Below, piece by piece: positions 52,920 to 61,265 of a DNA stretch of 64,000 nucleotides. The stretch is from DSOI01 sp041394885 (GTDB lineage Bacteria; Acidobacteriota; Terriglobia; Bryobacterales; Bryobacteraceae): contig JAWKHI010000035.1 in the NCBI GenBank assembly GCA_041394885.1, positions 12,060 to 76,059 of the forward strand, given 5' to 3'. The position numbers and the translations under genes were made by a program. Position 1 is the first letter of the stretch; the number at the start of each line of letters is the position of its first letter. The notes below the pieces were generated by a model. The model was not told the origin of the DNA. It ran no database searches and saw only the letters and a program-made list of their open reading frames with translations.

Positions 52920-54089
52920 ATGATCATGAACAGATCTTTCCCTACCGGGCGCACGTGCCACACTGGACACACGATCGAGGCGAGAGAGCCGAAGGAACCG
53001 GCCACGCCCTATCTGACGATGAACCTGGACGGCGTGGAAGCGGCGTCGCGGGAGTTTCACCGATGCTTTCCAGGGGCGCGGGTTCACTACGCGGTGAAGG
53101 CGAATCCGGCGCCGGAGGTGGTGGCGGTGCTGGCGCGGTCCGGGTGCCGGTTCGATGTGGCGAGCCCGGCGGAAGTGGACATATGCCTTGGGGCGGGAGC
53201 TCTGGCGGAAGAGCTTTCATACGGGAACACGATCAAGAAGTCGCGGGACATCGCCTACGCCTATCGGATGGGCGTCCGATTGTTCGCCTTCGATTGCGAG
53301 GAGGAGTTGGAGAAACTGGCGAGGCACGCGCCGGGGGCGAAGGTGTTCTGCCGTCTGGCGGTGGAATCGACCGGATCCTGTTGGCCGTTGGCGCGGAAGT
53401 TCGGGTGCGGCGTGGAAATGGCGGAGCGGCTACTGATGCGGGCGGTGGAGCGCGGGATGCTGCCGTGGGGAGTCTCTTTCCACGTAGGGTCCCAGCAGAC
53501 CGATCCGGGGGCTTGGGAAGGGCCGATCGCCATGACGGGGCGGCTGTTCCGGCGTCTGCGGGAACGCGGGGCGCCGTTGTCGATGGTGAATCTCGGCGGG
53601 GGATTTCCCGCGCACTACGCGGGGCCGGCTCCGGAACTGAGCGAGTACGCAGCCCGAATCGAAGCGGCGTTGCGGGAACATGTGGCGGAGTTCGAGCCGG
53701 AGGTGCTGTTGGAGCCGGGGCGGGGGCTGGTGGGAGACGCGGGCACGATCCGGACGGAGGTGGTGCTGGTTTCCCATCGAAATCCGGAGGAGCCGCGCTG
53801 GGTATACGTGGACGCGGGCAAGTTCGGAGGGCTGGCCGAGACGATGGACGAATGCATCCAATACAGGATCCGGCCGGAGGGGGGCCATGGAGGGGCGGAA
53901 GGTCCGGTCATATTGGCTGGCCCTACGTGTGACTCGGCGGATATTCTTTATGAGAGGACTCCGTATTCGCTGCCGCTGGATTTGCGCGAGGGCGATCGTC
54001 TGGAGATATTGAGCGCCGGGGCGTACACGAGCAGCTATTCGTCAGTGGGATTCAACGGATTCGGGCCTTTGGCGACATACTTTGTTTAG
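52920..54089 (+). CDS. Group IV PLP-dependent decarboxylase (ornithine/lysine/arginine type)
   Basis: A protein of about 389 residues with the alanine-racemase-fold. RVHYAVKANPAPEVVAVLAR contains the PLP-binding Lys; GVSFHVGSQ carries the stacking His; MVNLGGGFPAHY and LLEPGRGLVGDAG bind phosphate; ILAGPTCDSADILYE has the active-site Cys and Asp of ornithine decarboxylases, and YTSSYSSVGFNGFGPL the closing Tyr. It lacks the substrate features of diaminopimelate decarboxylase and matches the ODC branch. It should produce putrescine, cadaverine or a related amine. ATG 52920 or 52926 is the likely start; the frame open upstream has no conserved residues. The SMR-type transporter gene follows after 45 bases. 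Confidence 0.88.
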   Translation: MIMNRSFPTGRTCHTGHTIEAREPKEPATPYLTMNLDGVEAASREFHRCFPGARVHYAVKANPAPEVVAVLARSGCRFDVASPAEVDICLGAGALAEELSYGNTIKKSRDIAYAYRMGVRLFAFDCEEELEKLARHAPGAKVFCRLAVESTGSCWPLARKFGCGVEMAERLLMRAVERGMLPWGVSFHVGSQQTDPGAWEGPIAMTGRLFRRLRERGAPLSMVNLGGGFPAHYAGPAPELSEYAARIEAALREHVAEFEPEVLLEPGRGLVGDAGTIRTEVVLVSHRNPEEPRWVYVDAGKFGGLAETMDECIQYRIRPEGGHGGAEGPVILAGPTCDSADILYERTPYSLPLDLREGDRLEILSAGAYTSSYSSVGFNGFGPLATYFV

Positions 54090-54134
54090 TAGGGCGGGTC
54101 GTTCGATACCCGTCGATTGAGAGGGAGGTGACGG

Positions 54135-54446
54135 GTGGCGCTTATCCTGGCGATACTGGCGGCGGGGGCCTACACGGTGGGCGGCGTGTTCATGAAGGAG
54201 TCCGCGGGGCTGACGAAGCTGACTCCCGGTCTCGCGGTGTTTGGCTGCTTTTTGGTTGGATCGGCGATGCAGGCGGTGTCGATGCGCGATTCCGAGATGA
54301 GCAGCAACTATGTGATCGTGCTGGGTCTGGAGGCGGCGATGGCGCTGGGGCTGGGTATGGTCCTGTTTGGGGAGCGGTTGTCGATCGAGAAGGCGGTTGG
54401 GGTTTTTCTGGTGGTGGCCGGTGTGACGGTGCTGCGGTGGCAGTGA
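54135..54446 (+). CDS. SMR-type small membrane transporter
   Basis: A 103-residue protein with four helices: ALILAILAAGAYTVGGVFM, LTPGLAVFGCFLVGSAMQAV, YVIVLGLEAAMALGLGMVLF and AVGVFLVVAGVTVLRW. GTG 54135 follows GGGAGGTG. The loop MKESAGLTKLTPG after helix 1 aligns with MKFSEGFTRLWPS of EmrE, so it is of the SMR family, but by this alignment the essential Glu14 of EmrE is replaced by Tyr. Some SMR relatives (MdtJI) export spermidine. The adjacency to an amine-forming decarboxylase suggests export of its product (inference). Confidence 0.75.
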   Translation: MALILAILAAGAYTVGGVFMKESAGLTKLTPGLAVFGCFLVGSAMQAVSMRDSEMSSNYVIVLGLEAAMALGLGMVLFGERLSIEKAVGVFLVVAGVTVLRWQ

Positions 54447-54629
54447 TTTGGGGGCGTGTTGGTTCAGCTTGATTGAGGAGGGATCTTGAATCCAGGATGC
54501 GTGTCCTATTCAACCGGATGACGTGCAGGCATGAGTAGCGCGTACACCGGAACGACGGCCGCCCTCCCATCACTCCTCGACACCCGCGGCGAGTCGGCCG
54601 GCTTTTATCAGTTTCCGGATCGCTACGGG

Positions 54630-55538
54630 ATGGTTCAGACTGTCCTCGGCGCTATTGATCCGTCTAAACTCGGCTTCACGCTGACGCATGAGCATATCTG
54701 CAAAAGCGCGGAGGAACAGTTCGGTAGCAGGGTTAGCTCGGTGGCCAAGGCGGTTGACAAGCTCAAAGAGGCGCGAGACGAGGGCGTCCACACTATTGTG
54801 GATGTGACCACCTTCGATGTTGGGCGCGATGTTCGCTTCGGCCAAGAGGTCTCACGCCGGTCAGGCGTAAACATCGTCGCATGCACCGGCCAGCACATGT
54901 TTGCGCCCGAGTCCTACCACACACGAACCGTAGCGGAAGTCGCCGAGCTATTCGTCAAGGAGATCGAGAAAGGTATCGATGATACGGATATCAAGGCAGG
55001 TGTCATCAAAGTCGCCGCTCGTTCTGGCACACTGACTCCGGCAGAGGTCAACGTGTTCAAAGCCGCCGCGCGCGCCAGCAAGGCGACGGGTGTTCCCGTT
55101 ACGACGCACACGAACTCGCGCCAGCGCGGCGGAGAAGCGCAGGCGGCCATCTTCCGGGAGGAGGGCCTGCGTGCCAGCGCCGTGGTCCTGGGGCATTCCA
55201 ACGATACCGACGATATGAGCTACCTCCTGGGGCTTGCAAGACGCGGATACACGCTGGGAATGGACCACGCCTTCTGGGGAGCGGCGCCTAGAGCGGCTTT
55301 GTCCTGGCAAAGACGAGTGGAGTGCATCAAGGAGCTCGTCGACGCTCAGTTCGTCAGCCACCTGTTCTTATCCAACGACTGGGTCTTTGGCGACGCTGAG
55401 CGTGACAATCTTAACCCCGATGGGTTGCTGTACACGACGCGGAAGACTATTCCCTATCTGAGGAGAATCGGCGTATCGCGCCAAGCCATCCATGCCATGG
55501 TGGTGGAGAATCCGAGGCGCATTTTCGGTACTCGATAG
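54630..55538 (+). CDS. Phosphotriesterase-like (PTE/lactonase family) metal-dependent hydrolase
   Basis: A TIM-barrel hydrolase of about 302 residues. Metal and catalytic residues in order: LGFTLTHEHI (HxH), AGVIKVAARSG (carboxylated Lys), VTTHTNSRQRG and VVLGHSNDTDD (two His) and LFLSNDWVFG (Asp). All five positions are intact, so lactonase or phosphotriesterase-like activity is likely. I prefer ATG 54630 (MVQTVLGAIDPSK), where family similarity begins; ATG 54531 in the same frame would add 33 unconserved residues. The codon choice is visibly less GC-biased at third positions than in neighbouring genes, a hint of recent acquisition. Confidence 0.88.
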   Translation: MVQTVLGAIDPSKLGFTLTHEHICKSAEEQFGSRVSSVAKAVDKLKEARDEGVHTIVDVTTFDVGRDVRFGQEVSRRSGVNIVACTGQHMFAPESYHTRTVAEVAELFVKEIEKGIDDTDIKAGVIKVAARSGTLTPAEVNVFKAAARASKATGVPVTTHTNSRQRGGEAQAAIFREEGLRASAVVLGHSNDTDDMSYLLGLARRGYTLGMDHAFWGAAPRAALSWQRRVECIKELVDAQFVSHLFLSNDWVFGDAERDNLNPDGLLYTTRKTIPYLRRIGVSRQAIHAMVVENPRRIFGTR

Positions 55539-55767
55539 CGGTCCGCCGGGTCCACGCGGCGATGCCGTACTATTCATCGACAACGCTACAGTGATGTCGT
55601 GGCGGTTGGCGATGTCCCTGGCGGAGCCTGCAAGCCGAGTTCGTGACAGAGCTTGGAGATGGCCCCGTTTTCCAGCAGGCGCCGCTCTTTGTACCTCAGC
55701 GGGAGGGAGCAAGGCGGGAATGTTGTGATATCGTGAGAAACTAACTGGGTATCCACTGAGTATCACG

Positions 55768-56310
55768 ATGAATACGCCGACATTCACAGTTTTGTTCCGG
55801 GAGGGTCAAGGGGGCAACCGGGCGGCGCTCGCGCTCGCCTGGCAAATCATCTCCTCAGACGTGCGCCGTGCCGCGGGGCGATTGCTACAGCGTGAGTTTG
55901 GCGGTAGGACGACACAGGCCACGGACTTGATGTCGGAGTTATTCGTGCGGCTGCAGGGGTTCCAGTGCCGGGTGCTGAGCCGGGAGCATTTCCTTAACCT
56001 GGCGTCGCGCTCGATGCGCCAGGTATTGATCGACAAGGGGCGGAAGCGGGAGGTGCGCGCGCGCGCGGAGCCGACGGTGCGCGCGTTGTATCCGTTGGTT
56101 TCGGAACCGGAGTCCACGATGGGGCTGGCGGCGCGGGCTTTGTGGGAACGGCTGCATCGATTGGATCCCAGGGCGGCGGAAGCGTTCTGGGGGATCGAAG
56201 TGGAGGGGTGGACGACGAACGAGGTTGCGGCGCGGCAGAAGCGGGCGGCGTGGCGGGTGACCGCCGATTGCGAATTTGCCCGGGAGTGGATGGCCAGGCG
56301 GCTGCGGTAG
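55768..56310 (+). CDS. ECF-type RNA polymerase sigma factor
   Basis: A 180-residue protein of the same ECF subgroup as that at 52174-52743. Region 2: RRAAGRLLQREFGGRTTQAT, LMSELFVRLQGFQ and HFLNLASRSMRQVLIDKGRK; region 4: LWERLHRLDPRAAEAFWGIE and TTNEVAARQKRAAWRVTADC. Region 4 is less typical than usual. An inverted ATCGTGA repeat pair lies at 55730-55769, around the start. It is convergent with the large propeller kinase (11 bases between stops), a likely functional partner because such factors often neighbour a Ser/Thr kinase. The 229 bases upstream hold no gene I can support. Confidence 0.83.
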   Translation: MNTPTFTVLFREGQGGNRAALALAWQIISSDVRRAAGRLLQREFGGRTTQATDLMSELFVRLQGFQCRVLSREHFLNLASRSMRQVLIDKGRKREVRARAEPTVRALYPLVSEPESTMGLAARALWERLHRLDPRAAEAFWGIEVEGWTTNEVAARQKRAAWRVTADCEFAREWMARRLR

Positions 56311-56321
56311 ATCCTGGCCCG

Positions 56322-59300
56322 CTACCCGAGGCTTTCCGCGAGTTCTCGGGCCCAGGAGCGGACGTCCACGGGGCGGCGTTCGGGCAGGGGATCGAGGGCT
56401 GCCGAGAGTAGGGCAACCGCGCCTTCGGGGATCCCATAATGCGCGGCGCTCTTCATTTTCCCGGTGGACACTTCGATTCCGGACTGGGCGGCCTTGACTC
56501 CGGTGAGCAACTCGAAAGCGATGGCGCCGAGCGAGTAGGTGTCACTGGCCGGGGAGTAGTGGCCGAGCAGGCGTTCCGGGGCGAGATATTCCATGGATCC
56601 GGCGAGCACTTTGGTGTGACCCGAGCCTTCCCCCGCGCCGAGCAATCCGCTGGTGCCGAAGTCGATCAGGACCGGTTCGGCGTCGGCAGTGAGCATGATG
56701 TTCTCGGGCTTGAGGTCCCGATGAACGACGCCGGCGGCATGGACGGCGGCGAGCGAGTCCGCCAGTTTGGCGATCAGATCGCCCGTGCGCCGCGGTTCCC
56801 AAGGCTCGCCGGTAAGGGCGGCGCGGAGGGGATAGCCGGCAATCAGCGGCATGACGAGGACGGGTTCGCCGGAGGGCGATACCCAAGAGTCGAGAAGCGG
56901 GATGACGCCGGGGTGGCGCACGAGATTGAGGGCGGCCATTTCCTGGGCGAAACGGGCGCGGACCCAGGCTTCTTCGCCGAGGCGGCGGTTGAGGACCTTG
57001 ACGGCGACGGTGGAGCTGGTCTTTTCATCGAGAGCCTGGTAGACGCGGGCGAAGCCGCCGCCGGCGATGCGATGGAGGACGCGGTAGCGCCCGTGGAGAA
57101 GGCGTCCGGTGAGATCGTTGGTCTCGACATTGCGCATCTGGCCGGCGCGCCAACGGCGGATGAGGTAACGGGCCTTTTGGAACTGATAGGCCAGGCGCTC
57201 GCGGGTTGCGTAGCCGAGGGTAGCCGCCAGGAGCAAGGGCGGCAAAAGCCACCAAGGCGACAGACGCGATGCCGGCCCCACGCGAAAGGCGTGCTGCATC
57301 GTTTCGTTTGAGCCCTTCTCACGGACTTCCAACCGGTAGTCTCCGTTGGCGAGGTCGTCGATGGCGATTCGTCCGTCCGGGGCGACGCGCCAGTCAGAGA
57401 AGCGGGGCATCAAGCGGTACCGGATCAGGTCCTGCCGGAATGGAGCAGCGGTGAGGCGTGAGAACTCGAGTTGGAGGTGGCGAAGCGGCTGGTCCCACGC
57501 GTCCGGGAGACGATCGAGACGTTGTTTGTTCACAACGATGTTGGTCAGAACGGGCCCACCGGGCCGGTCAGCAAACCAGCCGGCAGTGGGCCGGAGGTGG
57601 AGGACGGCTTGCGAGCCCGAGATCCAGATGGACCCGTCGCGGTCTTCGAAATAGCCGTACTGGGCGGTCTCGCCGCCGGCGTCGAGGAAGAGCCAATCCT
57701 CCGGGGCCAGGTCGACGCCATTGCTGAGGTGGACGCCGTCACTCGAGCCGCGCCAGATCCAGCCGCGGCGATCGATTTTCAGGAACCATGTTTTTTCGGG
57801 CTTGTAGCCGTTGTCTCCGGTGAATCTCGTTACGGCGTCTCCGCGGAGGCGCCAGAAGAAGCCGTCGTGACGCTGCGCGGCCCATACATCGCCGTTGGGC
57901 GCGAAGGCGATGGAGCGCAGGTCACGTAGGGGCGGGGCGGTGATCCGCTGCCGCCAGGCACCGCCGGGGCCGAGCGCCGCCAGTCCGAGGCTGTAGCCAG
58001 TCCAAAGCGTGCCCGCCGGGTCGTACTCGAAGTCGACGGCCTGGACAAACGGGAGGCCGTTACTGTTTTCTCCGTAGCCGTTCCAGACGCCGGGCAGGTT
58101 GACCTGGCGCAGGCCGGAGGCGGACACCGCAAAGAAACCCTTCTTGTTGCCGGCGAGTATAGTTCCATCTGGGGCGAGGACGAGTTTGCGGAAGTCATCC
58201 TGGAGCCATTCGCTCTCACTGCCGGGGACGCGCTCCAGGATGCGGCCACTGTCGGAGAGACGGGCCAACCCGTAGTCGCGCAAAGCGGCGATGAATCCGC
58301 CTTGGGGCAAGGGAAGGACGTAGGCGAAGGGCTTGGGAACGGCCGCAATCGTGCTCCAGCTTCGGGTAGCCTCGTCGAGCCGGTAGAGACTGGATCCGGC
58401 GACGGCGATCCTCTCGCCACTGCTGCCGCGCAGCACCTGGACGGGTTTGCCGCGGAAGGAGGCGGCGGACCATTGTTCCCATTCGGCGCCAGGAATGAGT
58501 TCCCAAAGCGCGCCTGCGCTGTCGGCCACCCAAACGTGGCCTTGCCAGTCTTCATGAAGGGCAGTGATCTCGGCGTGGGCACCGATCTCGAATTCCATGG
58601 GCGGCGAAAGGCCACGCACGGAATGGGAGTCGCAGAGCCACACCTGTCCGTTGCGGCCCTGGAACATCGGCAGCGTCGACGACCAAGCGGCGTCGGTTTC
58701 GATAGACAGCACGCGCCGTCCATCGACCCAGGCTTCGGCGCGATGACCGTACAGGGACCAGAATCTGCCTTGCGAGTCCAGGAACTGTCCCTTGGCGGGA
58801 TGGAAACCGTGAACCGGGATCAATTCCGAGGAGGACGGGTCAAAGCGATGGAGGGAACCGTTCCCGCACCGCAGCCAGAATTCCTGCCAGAAGGGTTCCG
58901 GGCACGGGTCCGGAAGCGGGATTGCTTGGAACGAACCCGCGGCGTCGATTCGGGAGAGGGATCTGGCGGAAGCGTCGCGCAGGTACGTGAGTTCGCCGGC
59001 AGCCCACAAGTTTCCCGCGATGCCGGGGTTGAGTCCGGTTTGAAATCCAGAAGAGGGGTGATAGCGCACCACGCCTTTTTCAAAGCTCGAGATCCAGACC
59101 CAGCCGCCGCCAGCAATCGCGATGTCGTTGGCGTCGCGATAGGGATAACCCGGGACAGCAGTGAAGGCGCGGCCTTCGTAGCGAAGCAAGCCAGAGTCGG
59201 CGGTGACGTACAGGACGCCGTCCGGGTGCATGCCGATACCGTTGATGGCGGCACGGAACTTGGGATGGATGGTGACGCGGCCGGATGCGGCGAAGGCTGT

Positions 59301-59390
59301 GGCGGCGAGCGCGAGGAAGAAGCACACAGACCGAGCCAGTGTCAGGCAGTTGGTTCGGGGAGTTCGATTCCGCTCACCTGCAGCGTCCAT
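56322..59390 (-). CDS. Membrane sensor kinase: periplasmic two-component-type propeller + Y_Y_Y domain + cytoplasmic Ser/Thr kinase
   Basis: A 1022-residue protein. Residues about 15-35 are a signal/anchor segment (LARSVCFFLALAATAFA). Residues 45-620 are propeller blades of the Reg_prop type (NGIGMHPDGVLYVTADSGLL, SIAFAPNGDVWAAQRHDGFF, IDRRGWIWRGSSDGVHLSNG). Residues about 630-705 match the Y_Y_Y domain (RYRLMPRFSDWRVAPDGR, LANGDYRLEVREKG). One membrane helix (WWLLPPLLLAATLGYA) is near 711-728. The kinase domain (767-1022) is complete: IAGGGFARVYQA, VAVKVLN, VVHRDLKPENIML, LIDFGTSGLL, YLAPERLLG. Reg_prop/Y_Y_Y sensors normally carry histidine kinases as in Bacteroides hybrid systems that sense glycans; here the output is a Ser/Thr kinase. 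The start ATG lies inside a Uma2 remnant, so the exact N-terminus is uncertain. Confidence 0.88.
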   Translation of the reverse strand: MDAAGERNRTPRTNCLTLARSVCFFLALAATAFAASGRVTIHPKFRAAINGIGMHPDGVLYVTADSGLLRYEGRAFTAVPGYPYRDANDIAIAGGGWVWISSFEKGVVRYHPSSGFQTGLNPGIAGNLWAAGELTYLRDASARSLSRIDAAGSFQAIPLPDPCPEPFWQEFWLRCGNGSLHRFDPSSSELIPVHGFHPAKGQFLDSQGRFWSLYGHRAEAWVDGRRVLSIETDAAWSSTLPMFQGRNGQVWLCDSHSVRGLSPPMEFEIGAHAEITALHEDWQGHVWVADSAGALWELIPGAEWEQWSAASFRGKPVQVLRGSSGERIAVAGSSLYRLDEATRSWSTIAAVPKPFAYVLPLPQGGFIAALRDYGLARLSDSGRILERVPGSESEWLQDDFRKLVLAPDGTILAGNKKGFFAVSASGLRQVNLPGVWNGYGENSNGLPFVQAVDFEYDPAGTLWTGYSLGLAALGPGGAWRQRITAPPLRDLRSIAFAPNGDVWAAQRHDGFFWRLRGDAVTRFTGDNGYKPEKTWFLKIDRRGWIWRGSSDGVHLSNGVDLAPEDWLFLDAGGETAQYGYFEDRDGSIWISGSQAVLHLRPTAGWFADRPGGPVLTNIVVNKQRLDRLPDAWDQPLRHLQLEFSRLTAAPFRQDLIRYRLMPRFSDWRVAPDGRIAIDDLANGDYRLEVREKGSNETMQHAFRVGPASRLSPWWLLPPLLLAATLGYATRERLAYQFQKARYLIRRWRAGQMRNVETNDLTGRLLHGRYRVLHRIAGGGFARVYQALDEKTSSTVAVKVLNRRLGEEAWVRARFAQEMAALNLVRHPGVIPLLDSWVSPSGEPVLVMPLIAGYPLRAALTGEPWEPRRTGDLIAKLADSLAAVHAAGVVHRDLKPENIMLTADAEPVLIDFGTSGLLGAGEGSGHTKVLAGSMEYLAPERLLGHYSPASDTYSLGAIAFELLTGVKAAQSGIEVSTGKMKSAAHYGIPEGAVALLSAALDPLPERRPVDVRSWARELAESLG

Positions 59391-59539
59391 TCCTCATCTC
59401 CGGTCCGTTCGAAAACTTTCCTTTTCGGCTCCCACTGCGAGACCAGCAGATACTCCCGGAAGGAAGGGATCTGCGGGTACAGGTAGAACTTGCCACGATC
59501 GTCGTAGCCGTCACCCGCGGGTGCGGGGTTGCGCTCATA
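59342..59539 (-). pseudogene. C-terminal fragment of a Uma2 family (DUF820) protein
   Basis: On the minus strand a frame reading YERNPAPAGDGYDDRGKFYL, YPQIPSFREYLLVSQWEPKR and VFERTGDEEWTLQV to TGA 59342 is the C-terminal third of a Uma2-type PD-(D/E)XK-like protein (the segment with IPS-x-REYLLVSQ). In-frame stop TGA stands two codons before, and no N-terminal part is present, so the gene is truncated. It overlaps the first 49 bases of the propeller kinase gene in another frame; the kinase ATG and its GAGG box lie within it. Confidence 0.65.
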
Positions 59540-59580
59540 GGATCATCGTAGTGGAACAGACAAGTGGAGGTTCGCGCCGG

Positions 59581-61236
59581 TCAGGGGCCGAAGCGGAAGG
59601 AGTTTACCGGCCCAGCCGGGATGCGGACCCGCAAACCACGATCCAGTTCAGACATTGGGATTGTGGCTGTGATGCTGGAGAAGACCTGCGCAAAACCCTG
59701 ACCTGTTCGGGCGCTGGCGGGGAGTTGGCTCCAAGTGGATTCCGGTATGCTGAAGGCTCCCGCGCGTCCATCGGCGAGGCTGCAGGCGATACCGTAACTG
59801 GATCCAAGCGAAAGGGTGAGGGATACCCCCTGTGTCAGCCCCGAACCGCCACTCCAACGGATCGTGGGAGGCTGTTGGGCACTAATCGTGGCCCCCTGCG
59901 CCGGAGCCGTGATCCGGACGGGCTCGTAGTCAAAAGAGTCCTCCGCCCGGCCGATGTCACGCCCACCCTCGAGAGTCACTGTATACCTGCCCGGCGGGAG
60001 AGTTTGCACCGGTCTCGCGGCACGATCCAGGCTATAGAAAGTTGCCGGCCCGAGGATCCCGCGGACCAGCTTCAGTTCCACTCCTGGTCCGCGGATGGTG
60101 ACGGCGGGTCCGGAATCGAGAGAACGCACAACCGGCGTAGTTGGCGAAGGTATCTCTACGCGCTCGAGGACTACCGGAGTGGTTCCTGGGGCGGGTGGTC
60201 CAGTCACAATGCAGGAGCCAGCGGGCAATACCGGAGTCTGCACTTTTGAGCCGCAGTCGGAGACGCTGCTGAAGCTCAGGTTGGCAAAGACGGTATTCAA
60301 GGAATCAGACAATGACAGGTCGCCAAACGACCCGTTCTCGCACTCGAAGGTCTGTATGAGATACCCCTCGTCCACGCCCGGTCCGGGCGTTGGACCCGTG
60401 CCCGTGCCCGGCGTTGGCGCCGGTCCCGTAGCGGCCCCGCATCGCGAGTCGCCCTGGCTGGCGACGGCGATGTTCGCGGTGTTGCTATCGCGTCCACCGG
60501 CGCGGATCACGACGGGCACGTTGCAGCCTTTCGGCGTGTTTTCGGCTAACTGAAACGCCACCTGATCGAGCCCGGCGCAACAAGGGCTGCGTCCGGAATA
60601 GGTGCGCCGCGCGGGCGTGCCGCCGACGAGAACCTCGACTGGGGTTGGGAGGTCGCCGGCAGGGGCCGCGACGTTGTCGGCTGCCGCGATGGGACCGAGT
60701 CCGGTGCCATAGGCGATCAAGGTCTGGCCCGGGAAGGCAGGCGCGTCGGGGAGGTTGAGGGGCACCTGTGACGCCGATATGACGTTCTGAGCCACAGCAC
60801 GGACGCCGTCGCGGGTGAAGGTGAACAGGCCGAAACCGCTTCGCACGATCTGCACGGTGGCGGGCGGACTGATTTGTCCATCGCGCACGAAGCGGACTTC
60901 CACTGTGCCGGTGGGCGTGGTGGACGGGACGATGAAGTTGACCTGATCGTTGCGGACGAAGATCGGAATGCCGTTGACGTTGCGCGCGCCCTGGGTGAGG
61001 CGGACGGAGGTGCCCGCGAGCGTGAACGCCAGGGGGAATGCGCTGGCCCCGACGCCGGTGGCGGGGCCCAATCCTGTGCCGAAGGCGGTGGCGATGGAGC
61101 CTTGGGCGATGCCGCCGGGGAGCGTCGCGGGTTCGAAGCTGGCGGCGTTGACCACCGAGCGGATCGTGGGTACGGCTTGGGCGTGAAGCGCGGCGGCGAT
61201 GCCGAGGGCGAGAACGGCGTTTCTTGTGAGGCGCAC
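59581..61236 (-). CDS. Secreted protein with Solibacter-type IPT/TIG-like domain
   Basis: A 551-residue exported protein. GTG 61236 follows AAAGGAAA and gives RLTRNAVLALGIAAALHA. Residues about 20-260 are the domain well known from Solibacter (opening IRSVVNAASFEPATLPGGIA, then GIPIFVRNDQVNFIVPSTTP, GVRAVAQNVISASQ, LIAYGTGLGPI, VEVLVGGTPARRTYSGR). A Pro/Gly/Thr linker (TPGTGTGPTPGPG) leads to a C-terminal part with four Cys and beta strands (PPGRYTVTLEGG, ITAPAQGATISAQQPPTIRW). Such domains are attached to many extracellular proteins in this phylum; the role may be adhesion or ligand binding. Last gene of a three-gene unit, 29 bases after its neighbour. Confidence 0.85.
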   Translation of the reverse strand: MRLTRNAVLALGIAAALHAQAVPTIRSVVNAASFEPATLPGGIAQGSIATAFGTGLGPATGVGASAFPLAFTLAGTSVRLTQGARNVNGIPIFVRNDQVNFIVPSTTPTGTVEVRFVRDGQISPPATVQIVRSGFGLFTFTRDGVRAVAQNVISASQVPLNLPDAPAFPGQTLIAYGTGLGPIAAADNVAAPAGDLPTPVEVLVGGTPARRTYSGRSPCCAGLDQVAFQLAENTPKGCNVPVVIRAGGRDSNTANIAVASQGDSRCGAATGPAPTPGTGTGPTPGPGVDEGYLIQTFECENGSFGDLSLSDSLNTVFANLSFSSVSDCGSKVQTPVLPAGSCIVTGPPAPGTTPVVLERVEIPSPTTPVVRSLDSGPAVTIRGPGVELKLVRGILGPATFYSLDRAARPVQTLPPGRYTVTLEGGRDIGRAEDSFDYEPVRITAPAQGATISAQQPPTIRWSGGSGLTQGVSLTLSLGSSYGIACSLADGRAGAFSIPESTWSQLPASARTGQGFAQVFSSITATIPMSELDRGLRVRIPAGPVNSFRFGP

Positions 61237-61265
61237 AGGTTTCCTTTCGCTTGCTTCCGGAGGAC

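Noticed and set aside
55586..55735. Minus-strand fragment that might be the end of a transposase
   Set aside because: Protein-like text but no recognised motif, no inverted repeats and no start; too weak to list as a feature.
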